Shown here: positions 1 to 7,313 of the stretch, piece by piece
Layout of the letters: every line of letters starts with the position of its first letter
How positions within the stretch are numbered: the first letter of the stretch is position 1
NCBI RefSeq assembly: GCF_900155385.1
Contig: NZ_LT699744.1
Coordinates: 391,562-455,561, forward strand
Length of the DNA: 64,000 bases
Source: Vreelandella massiliensis
GTDB lineage: Bacteria; Pseudomonadota; Gammaproteobacteria; Pseudomonadales; Halomonadaceae
Direction of reading: 5' to 3'
Made by a program: the position numbers and the translations under genes
The notes under the pieces: model-generated
Databases searched by the model: none
What the model was told of the DNA's origin: nothing
What the model saw: only the letters and a program-made list of their open reading frames with translations

Positions 1-945
1 CGGGGTGAAACGCTGGAAGGTGGCTATCGCGTTGCGGCATTCCGCGAGAAACCCGATGCCGAGCGCGCCAGCGAATTGATCGCGCAGGGAGCGCTTTGGA
101 ATAGCGGCATGTTTCTGTTCAAGGCGTCACGCTACCTGGCCGAGCTTGCCGCTTATGAGCCGCACGTGGTCTCAGCGTGCGAAGCGGCGGTGGCGGGCGC
201 CCACCGTGACCTGGACTTTCTGCGCTTGGGCGAGGCCGCGTTTAAGGCAGCCGCTTCCGTGTCCATCGATGTTGCCGTGATGGAGCGCTGCCGAAAGGCC
301 GCCGTGGTAGCGCTGAACGCGGGCTGGCGCGATATCGGCAGCTTCGACGCTTTATGGGCCGCAGGCGAACAAGACGCCGAGGGCAATGTCGCTCAGGGTG
401 ATGCGCAGCTTCATGACACGCATCGCTCGCTGGTGGTGGCGCAGCAGCGCTTGGTCGCCACCCTGGGCGTGGACGATCTGGTGGTGGTAGAGACCAACGA
501 CGCCGTATTGGTGGCGCACCGTGAGCGTGCCCAGGAGGTGAAGACTTTGGTCGCTTCGCTTTCTCACGCCGGGCGCGTGGAGGCGCAGCAGTCGGCGCGG
601 GTGCATCGCCCTTGGGGGCATTTTCAGACGGTCGAGCGTGGCGAGCGCTATCAAGTGAAGCACATTAGCGTGAAGCCCGGCGGGCGTTTGTCACTCCAGC
701 GCCACTACCACCGCGCCGAACACTGGGTGGTGGTGAGCGGCACGGCCTTGGTGACGCTTGACGATCAGGTCTTTTGGGTGAGCGAAAATCAGTCTACCTA
801 TATCCCTATCGGCGCCGTTCACCGGCTAGAGAACCCCGGCAAGATCGCGTTAGAGCTGATCGAGGTGCAGTCCGGGGCGTATCTAGGAGAGGACGATATC
901 GAGCGCTTGGACGATGTGTACGCCCGCCCGGATGGCGAGGTGTGA
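1..945 (+). CDS. manC: Mannose-1-phosphate guanylyltransferase / mannose-6-phosphate isomerase, C-terminal part (5' end outside window)
   Basis: Bifunctional cytoplasmic enzyme that makes GDP-mannose for exopolysaccharide or O-antigen. The reading frame is open from base 1, so the N-terminal nucleotidyltransferase half is cut off by the window edge. What remains begins in the end of that domain (EKPDA, then LWNSGMF near bases 94-117, a family hallmark). It continues into the cupin isomerase domain: RPWGHF near 607, then KPGGRLSLQRHYHRAEHWVVVSG with the metal-binding histidines, and VHRLENPG near 820. The C-terminus has the usual length. The next gene is convergent. The family assignment is firm; whether the name manC, cpsB or algA fits best depends on the polysaccharide locus upstream, which is not visible. 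Confidence 0.93.
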   Translation, partial: RGETLEGGYRVAAFREKPDAERASELIAQGALWNSGMFLFKASRYLAELAAYEPHVVSACEAAVAGAHRDLDFLRLGEAAFKAAASVSIDVAVMERCRKAAVVALNAGWRDIGSFDALWAAGEQDAEGNVAQGDAQLHDTHRSLVVAQQRLVATLGVDDLVVVETNDAVLVAHRERAQEVKTLVASLSHAGRVEAQQSARVHRPWGHFQTVERGERYQVKHISVKPGGRLSLQRHYHRAEHWVVVSGTALVTLDDQVFWVSENQSTYIPIGAVHRLENPGKIALELIEVQSGAYLGEDDIERLDDVYARPDGEV

Positions 946-979
946 TTCAACAAGGCGTGATCCGTGCGGGCAAAAGGCG

Positions 980-1345
980 CTACCACAGCCAACTGCCGGG
1001 GCGTGCCGGTGGTTCGTTTTTGCGCAGGGCGAGCCAGCCGGTCACACAGCGCACGCCTAGCCAGATAGCCAGCAAAGGCCATATCAGTGCTCCTATCAGT
1101 AACACGCTCAAGGTAAAAGCGAGACAGAAATAGAGCGCGCCTATCCAGAACGTGCGGATCAGGTAGCGATAGTGCTCGGCCAGCCAGGGGGCAGCCTCTT
1201 TGCGGTAGACGTAAGCGAACACCACGCCAATGATCGGGGTAATGTTGGCGGTGACGATTCCCGCCAGATAGAGCGCATACAGGATTTGCGCCGTGCGGGT
1301 GGATGCGCGTGCGCCATCGGTGTTGGACACATCATTGTTCGACAT
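980..1345 (-). CDS. Small three-helix membrane protein, DUF4870-like (downstream paralog)
   Basis: A 121-residue protein with about three hydrophobic segments: residues 22-45 (LYALYLAGIV), 63-85 and 85-105. It shares a central motif with the product of 2306-2695: ALYLA, VYR, W-L-EH-RY-IRTFWIG, and a C-terminal tryptophan-leucine ending. These features resemble DUF4870-type membrane proteins of unknown function. It starts 12 nt after the stop of the acyltransferase gene and is probably the third gene of the same transcript. No function can be assigned from sequence. Confidence 0.8.
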   Translation of the reverse strand: MSNNDVSNTDGARASTRTAQILYALYLAGIVTANITPIIGVVFAYVYRKEAAPWLAEHYRYLIRTFWIGALYFCLAFTLSVLLIGALIWPLLAIWLGVRCVTGWLALRKNEPPARPGSWLW

Positions 1346-1357
1346 AGAGGACTCGCA

Positions 1358-2302
1358 TTAATAAAGGCGATAATCGCGATAATCGGGACGCTTTTGCTGC
1401 TCCTCGACGACTTTGCGATAGCGCTTGTACTCCCACTGGTACTGCGCCGGGTCAAGGGCGATCGCCGCTTCGACACAGGCGTTGACGCCGGTGGCAGAGG
1501 TTGCATCGTCGGCGCTATAGACGCGCGCGTCGGCATCGAGAAAATGGATCTCAAAGCCCTGGCCAGGAACGCGCTTGGCCACTCCGGTGACCACCCGTGC
1601 CTGGGTGCGCGCAACCAGCTTGGGCAGAAGGGTGCCGGTGTAGGCGTCGCGATGAAAAAACGGCGCAAACACGCCGCTGCCCCAGCTAGGCTCCTGGTCG
1701 GGCAGAATACCGATGGCCTCGGAGCGTTTGAGCGCTTTGAGCAGTGCCGCGACACCCCGAGAGTTCGTCGGTACTAACGTTGCGCCCATGCGCTCGCGGC
1801 CCTCGCGAATCACCGGGTCTAGCGCGGCAATTTTGGGCGGCTCGTACATGGCGGTAAAAGGGAAGTGGCTTGAGAGCCAGAAGTTGAGTACCTCCCAGTT
1901 ACCAAAGTGCGGCGCCAGCACGATCACCCCGCGGCCCTCGGCGCGGGCGCTGTCGAGCTTGTCGCGGCCGTGCACGGCGAGAATACTCGCCTCGACGCGC
2001 GCGGGCGGCGCCATCCAGGCGTGACCTAGCTCAAGCATCGTCGCCGTGGAGTGGCAAAGGCTTTCACGGGCTAGGCGCTGGCGCTCGCTTTCGCTGCGCT
2101 CCGGGTAGACCGCTTTCAGGTTGATCTGTGTCACCGAGCGCTCACGCTGACTAAAACGGTGCACCAGCGGACCCAGCCGGCTCGCCAGCCACCATAGCCG
2201 CGCCAGCGGCCAGCGGGCGAGCCGTCGCCAAAGCCAAGCGATCGCGCCGGCGCGAGAGAACCGCGAGAGCGCGCGTTGGGGAGCGTTATCAGAGGAGGCC
2301 AT
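1358..2302 (-). CDS. Lysophospholipid / lipid A acyltransferase (HtrB/LpxL family)
   Basis: Inner-membrane acyltransferase of 314 residues, a normal length for the HtrB/LpxL/LpxM family, which adds secondary acyl chains to lipid A. The catalytic HX4E motif is HFGNWE at residues 132-137. Downstream are the family's GILPDQ and GVFAPFF segments, near residues 195-215. There is a hydrophobic N-terminal stretch near residues 20-45 rich in W, L and R. The gene begins 3 nt after the stop of an upstream DUF4870-like gene and is followed 12 nt later by a paralog of that gene. I cannot tell whether the substrate is lipid A or an ornithine-type or other lipid, so no lpx symbol is given. Confidence 0.9.
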   Translation of the reverse strand: MASSDNAPQRALSRFSRAGAIAWLWRRLARWPLARLWWLASRLGPLVHRFSQRERSVTQINLKAVYPERSESERQRLARESLCHSTATMLELGHAWMAPPARVEASILAVHGRDKLDSARAEGRGVIVLAPHFGNWEVLNFWLSSHFPFTAMYEPPKIAALDPVIREGRERMGATLVPTNSRGVAALLKALKRSEAIGILPDQEPSWGSGVFAPFFHRDAYTGTLLPKLVARTQARVVTGVAKRVPGQGFEIHFLDADARVYSADDATSATGVNACVEAAIALDPAQYQWEYKRYRKVVEEQQKRPDYRDYRLY

Positions 2303-2305
2303 GGA

Positions 2306-2695
2306 TCAGATTAGCCAGGTATCCACGTTGCTCGGTGCCCGCTTCTCCTGCAGGCCCTTAAAGCCCTTAACACAGCGCACGATCAACCACACCGCCAGGG
2401 CTAACAGCAGCGGAAAGCCGATCAGCACGAAGGTCAAAAGCGAAAAGAGCGTGGCGAAGAGAAGGCCAATCCAGAACGTGCGGATCTGGTAGCGGAAGTG
2501 TTCGTCTAGCCAGTGGGGGCCTTTACCGCGGTAAACATAGGCGATGACGACGCCGACCAGCGAGGTAAAGCCGACCACAAAGCTGGCGAGATAGAGCGCG
2601 TAGACCACCATGGCCATGGTGGTGTCTGGCCCTTTGCCCGATTCATTGATAATTTCGCCCTCGATGGGCGATTCATTCTCTGCACCCTGGCGCAT
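2306..2695 (-). CDS. Small three-helix membrane protein, DUF4870-like (upstream paralog)
   Basis: A 129-residue protein with a polar N-terminus of about 20 residues followed by three predicted membrane segments (residues 27-50, 72-92 and 92-110). The motif VVYALYLASFV, then YVYRGKGPHWLDEHFRYQ and IRTFWIG, aligns by eye with the protein encoded at 980-1345. The C-terminus ends in TWLI versus SWLW in the paralog. It is the first gene of a probable three-gene operon with the acyltransferase. Function unknown. Confidence 0.8.
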   Translation of the reverse strand: MRQGAENESPIEGEIINESGKGPDTTMAMVVYALYLASFVVGFTSLVGVVIAYVYRGKGPHWLDEHFRYQIRTFWIGLLFATLFSLLTFVLIGFPLLLALAVWLIVRCVKGFKGLQEKRAPSNVDTWLI

Positions 2696-2803
2696 AACGG
2701 TTTTATCCCTGGTACGTGCTCGTTGATGGCATTGGGCGCGCTATGATAACGCGCCGTGCGGTACTTGGCATTACTTGCGTGCTTGGACATTAACAGCGGG
2801 GCA

Positions 2804-3184
2804 TTAGCGCGCCGGGCGTGAAATTTCCAGTAGGTTGCCATCCGGGTCGCGCAGGTAGAGCGACTCGATCGGCCCCGTGGCGCCTTGGCGATCGACCGGA
2901 CCCAATTCAATCTCCACTCCTAGCACATCAAGGTGCTGCTTGAACTCGGAGAGGGGCAGTTGGCAGCGCAGGCATAAGTCGAGACTGCCGGGGGTGGGGG
3001 TGGCCGAGATAGGCGCAATATCGGTATCGGTTTGATGGAGCCGCAGCGCGGTATCGCCAAGCATCAAGTCGACCCGCTGGGCGTCGCGATAGCGCACATC
3101 GAGCCCTAACACGCGCGAATAGAAATCCACCGCGCGGGCCATATCGGTCACGGTAACGACAAGATGATCCAGACCTGAGAGCAT
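2804..3184 (-). CDS. VOC superfamily protein (glyoxalase/dioxygenase fold)
   Basis: A 126-residue single-module vicinal-oxygen-chelate protein. It starts with the classical LDHLVVTVTDMARAVDFY strand-helix and ends with DPDGNLLEI. Candidate metal ligands are His7, His50 and Glu120. Members include glyoxalase-like lyases, extradiol dioxygenases and antibiotic-binding proteins; nothing in the sequence narrows the substrate. The start codon lies only 40 bp from the divergent methyltransferase start, so the two genes share a very short promoter region. Confidence 0.85.
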   Translation of the reverse strand: MLSGLDHLVVTVTDMARAVDFYSRVLGLDVRYRDAQRVDLMLGDTALRLHQTDTDIAPISATPTPGSLDLCLRCQLPLSEFKQHLDVLGVEIELGPVDRQGATGPIESLYLRDPDGNLLEISRPAR

Positions 3185-3224
3185 GCCACAATCCTTAATG
3201 TGTGATATTTACCGAGAGAATACG

Positions 3225-3875
3225 ATGATGTGGCGCTGTCCGCTATGCCTTGCCCCGACAAGCGAGCTTTACCACTGCGATCAGCGCCCTCAGTGCGTGC
3301 GTCACTACTATCAGTGTGCCACGTGTGCGCTGGTTTTTGTGCCCCCACCGTGGCATTTATCCGCGGACGAGGAGAAAGCCCACTACGACCGCCACGAGAA
3401 CTCCCCGCTGGATGCGGGGTATCGGCGCTTTCTGGGGCGTTTGTTGACGCCCTTGAACGAAAAGCTTTTTCCCGGCGCGCGGGGGTTGGATTTTGGTTCG
3501 GGCCCGGGGCCGACGCTTTCGCTGATGTTCGAGGAGGCGGGCCACCCAATGGCCATTTACGACCCTTTCTACGCGCCCGACACGTCGGTCTTGAATGATC
3601 GCTACGATTTTATTACCGCGACCGAGGTCGTGGAGCACTTGTCGGCGCCGGGTGAGGTGCTGGCCATGCTCGCGTCGCGCCTGCCTCCCGGCGGCTATCT
3701 GGGGCTGATGACCAAACGCGTAAAAGACCCAACCGCTTTTGCCCGCTGGCACTACATTCAAGACCCTACCCACGTGGTATTTTTTAGCGAGTCGACGTTT
3801 CGCTGGTGGGCGCGGGAGAACGGCTTTGCGGTGGAATTTCCTGGCCCCGACACGGTGATCATGCAAAAACATTGA
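3225..3875 (+). CDS. Class I SAM-dependent methyltransferase with N-terminal cysteine cluster
   Basis: A 216-residue cytoplasmic protein. The N-terminus has C-P-L-C, a further Cys around residue 16, and C-A-T-C, which looks like a small zinc-binding module. The methyltransferase motif I is LDFGSGPGPT near residues 90-99, and an acidic-proline loop follows. I place the start at 3225 because GAGAG lies just upstream at 3214-3218. An in-frame ATG at 3183 would overlap the divergent VOC start codon and has no ribosome binding site. The class is clear but the substrate is unknown; similar proteins often modify sugars or small molecules. Confidence 0.85.
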   Translation: MMWRCPLCLAPTSELYHCDQRPQCVRHYYQCATCALVFVPPPWHLSADEEKAHYDRHENSPLDAGYRRFLGRLLTPLNEKLFPGARGLDFGSGPGPTLSLMFEEAGHPMAIYDPFYAPDTSVLNDRYDFITATEVVEHLSAPGEVLAMLASRLPPGGYLGLMTKRVKDPTAFARWHYIQDPTHVVFFSESTFRWWARENGFAVEFPGPDTVIMQKH

Positions 3876-3899
3876 CTTTCCTTCGTCCAGGGCAATAAT
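3872..3899 (+). promoter_or_regulatory. Candidate sigma-70 promoter for the MFS gene
   Basis: TTGACT at 3872-3877 and AATAAT at 3894-3899 are separated by 16 bp. They overlap the stop codon of the methyltransferase gene and lie about 55 bp before the MFS start. Confidence 0.45.
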
Positions 3900-3952
3900 T
3901 GCGCGCCGCCCTCGCCCGGCAGCCCTATAAAAAGTGGAGAAATGAGGTCGCG

Positions 3953-5338
3953 ATGTCTCGCCAAATGCTGGCCATAGCGCTGGCGCCCCTGTTGGGGCTC
4001 TTTATTCTCGGGATCGGCAACGGTTTTCTGTCGACGCTGATCACCCTGCGCCTGGACTCGGCCGGGGAGTCGGCGACGATGATCGGTATCGTGTCGTCGG
4101 CCTACTTCATCGGCCTGTCGCTGGGGGCGATGTTCAACGATCGCCTGCTGCTGCGCATCGGCCATATTCGCGCCTATGGCAGTTTTGCCTCGCTGGTAGC
4201 CGTCACCGTGCTGCTGCAAGGGCTTGTGTCGGACCCGTGGGCCTGGTTTGCGCTGCGCTTGATCGGCGGTTGGGCGACCGTTGGCGTGTATCTCGTGATT
4301 GAAAGCTGGCTTTTGACCTCGGGTGATGCGAAGTCGCGCGGGCGGCTGCTCGCGCTTTACATGATCTCGCTTTACGCCGCCGGCGTGATTGGGCAGCTGT
4401 TACTCGGCGTCGTCAGCGGCATGGGCGAGACGGCGCCCTTTATGGTGATCGGCATGCTGGCCTCGCTCTCGGTACTGCCAATGGCGATGATTCCGCGTGT
4501 GTCACCGCTGATTGAGCACGCCGAGCCGCTGCCGCCGCATCGCTTGATCATGCTAACGCCTACTGGGGTGATGGGGAGTTTGGGCTCGGGCATGGTGGTG
4601 GCCGCCGCCTACAGCCTGCTCCCGCTCTATCTGCAGCGTATCGGCATGAGCGTGACGCAGGTGGGGCAGATGATGGCGGTGGTGATCCTCGGCGCCATGC
4701 TGCTGCAGTACCCCATTGGTCGCTGGTCGGATCGCCATGACCGCCAGATGGTACTGATCGCGATCAGCGCGTTCTGTGTGCTGATTTCGGCGGCCATGCT
4801 GTGGCTGCCGCTCTCTTTGGGGCTTTTGGCGGTTTTGCTGTTTCTGCTTGGCGGCGGGGTGTTTGCACTTTACCCGGTGGCGGTGAGTCACGCGGCCGAC
4901 CGTGCGCCCGCCGGGGCGCTGGTGCGCATGAGCCAGGGGCTTTTGCTGATTAACGCCATCGGCTCGACCGTGAGCCCGCTGATGATTTCACCGGTGATGA
5001 CGGTGGTCGGTGACGATGGTCTTTTCTGGGCGTTTGGTGGTTTGAGCCTCGCCTTTGTGCTGTTCTTCGCTTGGCGGCGTAGCGTGCGTCCGGCACCTAT
5101 TCCGGTGGCGCCCTTTACCGCGACAACCCCCATGTCGGCGGCGGGGGCCGAGCTTGTGGTGACCGAGGAGTTGGTGCAAGGCGCCTTGGAGCATGAGCAC
5201 CTTGAAGACCTCTCTGATGCGGTGCCGGATGTGGAGGTGGCCGAGCCAATCGTCGGCCCGCCGGCGGAAGATGAGAGCCACGTGACGTATTACGACGATG
5301 ACAGCGACAAAAAGCATACGGTGAGCCCTCAGCGCTAA
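3953..5338 (+). CDS. MFS transporter, YcaD-like, with acidic C-terminal tail
   Basis: A 461-residue inner-membrane protein with 12 hydrophobic segments across roughly residues 1-390. The early SAYFIGLSLGAMFNDRLLLRIGHIRAY segment and VIESWL near residues 110-115 match the YcaD branch of the major facilitator superfamily. The last 75 or so residues, after the final helix, form a hydrophilic, strongly acidic tail rich in E, D, P and A (DDDSDKK near the end). This tail is longer than in enteric YcaD. I chose the ATG at 3953 because GAGG lies 5 nt upstream; an upstream TTG at 3899 would add 18 residues without hydrophobic or family character. Substrate unknown. Confidence 0.88.
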   Translation: MSRQMLAIALAPLLGLFILGIGNGFLSTLITLRLDSAGESATMIGIVSSAYFIGLSLGAMFNDRLLLRIGHIRAYGSFASLVAVTVLLQGLVSDPWAWFALRLIGGWATVGVYLVIESWLLTSGDAKSRGRLLALYMISLYAAGVIGQLLLGVVSGMGETAPFMVIGMLASLSVLPMAMIPRVSPLIEHAEPLPPHRLIMLTPTGVMGSLGSGMVVAAAYSLLPLYLQRIGMSVTQVGQMMAVVILGAMLLQYPIGRWSDRHDRQMVLIAISAFCVLISAAMLWLPLSLGLLAVLLFLLGGGVFALYPVAVSHAADRAPAGALVRMSQGLLLINAIGSTVSPLMISPVMTVVGDDGLFWAFGGLSLAFVLFFAWRRSVRPAPIPVAPFTATTPMSAAGAELVVTEELVQGALEHEHLEDLSDAVPDVEVAEPIVGPPAEDESHVTYYDDDSDKKHTVSPQR

Positions 5339-5389
5339 AAAGCGCAAACAGAGCGGGGCTTCGACTTTGGGGGAATGGCACGTGGTGTA

Positions 5390-5424
5390 TAGGGAATCTA
5401 CTATCGCGAGTAGATAATTTCCTA
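5390..5424. promoter_or_regulatory. Inverted repeat upstream of the acyl-CoA dehydrogenase gene
   Basis: A 7-bp perfect inverted repeat, ATCTACT (5396-5402) and AGTAGAT (5409-5415), is separated by 6 bp and flanked by further symmetric bases (TAGGGA and TTTCCTA). It lies about 40 bp before the dehydrogenase start and has no U-tract. It could be an operator or a weak terminator of the preceding gene. Confidence 0.4.
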
Positions 5425-5456
5425 TTGCCACGACAATTTCCCCCTAGAGGCCTCGT

Positions 5457-7243
5457 ATGAACTACTACGCCGCGCCCGTGCGCGATCTGCGCTTTGTATT
5501 GGAAGAGCTTTTAGCGCACCGCTCGCTCGATTTGCCTGGTTTTGAAGAAGCCTCGCCGGATTTGATTGAGGCCGTGCTGGAAGAGGCGGCCAAACTCGCC
5601 AACGATGTCTGGGCGCCGCTCAACGACGTTGGCGACAAACATGGCACCACGCGCCACGGTGACGGCAGCATCTCTACGGCGCCGGGTTTTGCTGAGGCCT
5701 ATCAGGCCTACGTCGAAGGCGGCTGGAACGGCATCGGCGTCTCTGAGTCACTCGGGGGACAGAACCTGCCCGAAGTAGTGGCGAGCTCGGTGCAAGAAAT
5801 GCTCCACGGTGCCAATATGGCACTCGGCCTCTGCCCGATGCTAACCGCCGGCGCGATTGAGGCGCTTTCCCACCACGGCAGTGACGCGCAAAAAACCACC
5901 TACCTGCCCAAGCTGGTCGAAGGCAGCTGGACCGGCACCATGAACCTCACCGAACCCCAGGCGGGTTCGGATCTCTCCAAGGTGCGCACCAAGGCCACCC
6001 CCGAAGGCGACCACTACCGCATTCGCGGGCAGAAAATCTACATCACCTGGGGCGAGCACGACGCCGCCGAAAACATCATCCACTTGGTGCTGGCGCGTAA
6101 GCCCGACGCGCCGGAAGGCAACCGCGGCATTTCACTGTTTCTGGTCCCCAAATTCTTGGTCAACGAGGATGGCTCGCTGGGCGAGCGTAACGATGTCACC
6201 TGCGCTTCCATTGAGCACAAGCTGGGCATCCACGGCTCCCCCACCTGTACCCTGAGCTTCGGCGAACAAGAGGGGGCGATTGGGTATCTGGTCGGTGAAG
6301 AAGGTCGCGGCTTGAACCACATGTTCACCATGATGAACGAAGCGCGGCACAAAGTCGGCGTGCAGGGTATCGGCGTGGCCGAGCGCGCCTGCCAACACGC
6401 ATTGGCCTACGCGGTCGAGCGCCTTCAGGGCCGCAGCCCGCGCTCGGGCAAGGCGGATTGCGCCATCAGCGATCACCTGGATGTGCGCCGGATGCTGCTC
6501 TCCATGCGTGCGCGCACCGAGGCGCTGCGTGCGCTGGCGCTGACCTGCGCCGCGGGACCTGCGCCGCGGAGATGGATACCGCGCGCCACGGCGAGTCGGA
6601 GAACGCACGCCGCGATGCGCAGGCGCGGGTCGATGTGTTGATTCCGGTGATCAAGAGCTTCTCCACCGATCAAGCGGTCGAGATTGCCTCGCTGGGCATT
6701 CAGGTCCACGGTGGGATGGGCTACGTTGAAGAGACCGGCGCCGCGCAACTGCTGCGCGATGCTCGGATTGCCCCGATTTATGAGGGCACTAACGGCATCC
6801 AGGCGCTCGATCTCGCCGGACGCAAGCTGACCCGCGACGGCGGCGAGGCGATGACCGCGCTCATCGATGAGGTCAACGCCACGGCTGAAAAGCTTAAAGA
6901 CCATCCGCGTTTCGCTCAACTGGGAGAGGCGCTCGCCGCCGGCGGCGATGACCTGCGTGCCGCCATGGCGGTGGTGCTGGGGCAGGGCCAAGAGATCGGG
7001 CAGGACGCAGTACAGGCTTATGCCACGCCCTTTTTGAGCCTGGCCGGGCATGTGCTGTGCGCCTGGCAGATGGGTGAGGCCGCGCTAAAAGCCCAGGCGG
7101 CGATCGACGAGGGTTCAAACGACCCCTTCTATACCCAAAAGCTCGTCAGCGCTGATTTCGTCATCAAGCAGTGGCTGCCCGAAGGGCGCGCTCAGCGCGC
7201 CGTGATTGACGCCGGTATGCAGTGCTTAAGCGACTTTTTTTAA
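5457..7243 (+). pseudogene. Acyl-CoA dehydrogenase (FadE/DmdC-like, C-terminal-extended) split by a 14-bp duplication
   Basis: FAD enzyme that oxidises acyl-CoA to enoyl-CoA, interrupted here by a frameshift. Frame 1 runs from ATG 5457 to a stop at 6639-6641. It contains the N-terminal domain and the substrate/FAD segment (MNLTEPQAGSDLSKVRT near residues 162-178, YITWGEHD). From about residue 367 onward it becomes family-unlike, arginine-rich sequence. The true C-terminal half continues in another frame from about 6557 to 7243, with QVHGGMGYVEETGAAQLLRD and IAPIYEGTNGIQALDL. A 13-bp sequence occurs twice 14 bp apart at 6543-6569. Removing 14 bp restores one 590-residue frame, the normal length of the family. 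Either a real inactivating duplication or a sequence error. Confidence 0.9.
6543..6569 (+). repeat. 14-bp tandem duplication causing the frameshift
   Basis: ACCTGCGCCGCGG at 6543-6555 is repeated exactly at 6557-6569, with a single G between them, so the period is 14. Fourteen is not a multiple of three, so one extra copy shifts the frame. Dropping one copy gives Thr-Cys-Ala-Ala-Glu-Met-Asp, which joins the two halves of the dehydrogenase. Confidence 0.92.
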
Positions 7244-7313
7244 GACTGAGCCGTCAGCCACTAACCGTCACTCACTGGGCGCCCTATCGCCATCACCGCT
7301 ATATGAGGTCACT

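Noticed and set aside
774..1133. Open frame overlapping the 3' end of manC and the DUF4870-like gene
   Set aside because: It is arginine-rich, conflicts with two real genes and has no start signal.
5457..6641. A complete short acyl-CoA dehydrogenase of 394 residues
   Set aside because: The last 28 residues are out-of-frame Arg-rich sequence and the active-site C-terminal half lies in the next frame, so it is a broken gene rather than a short form.
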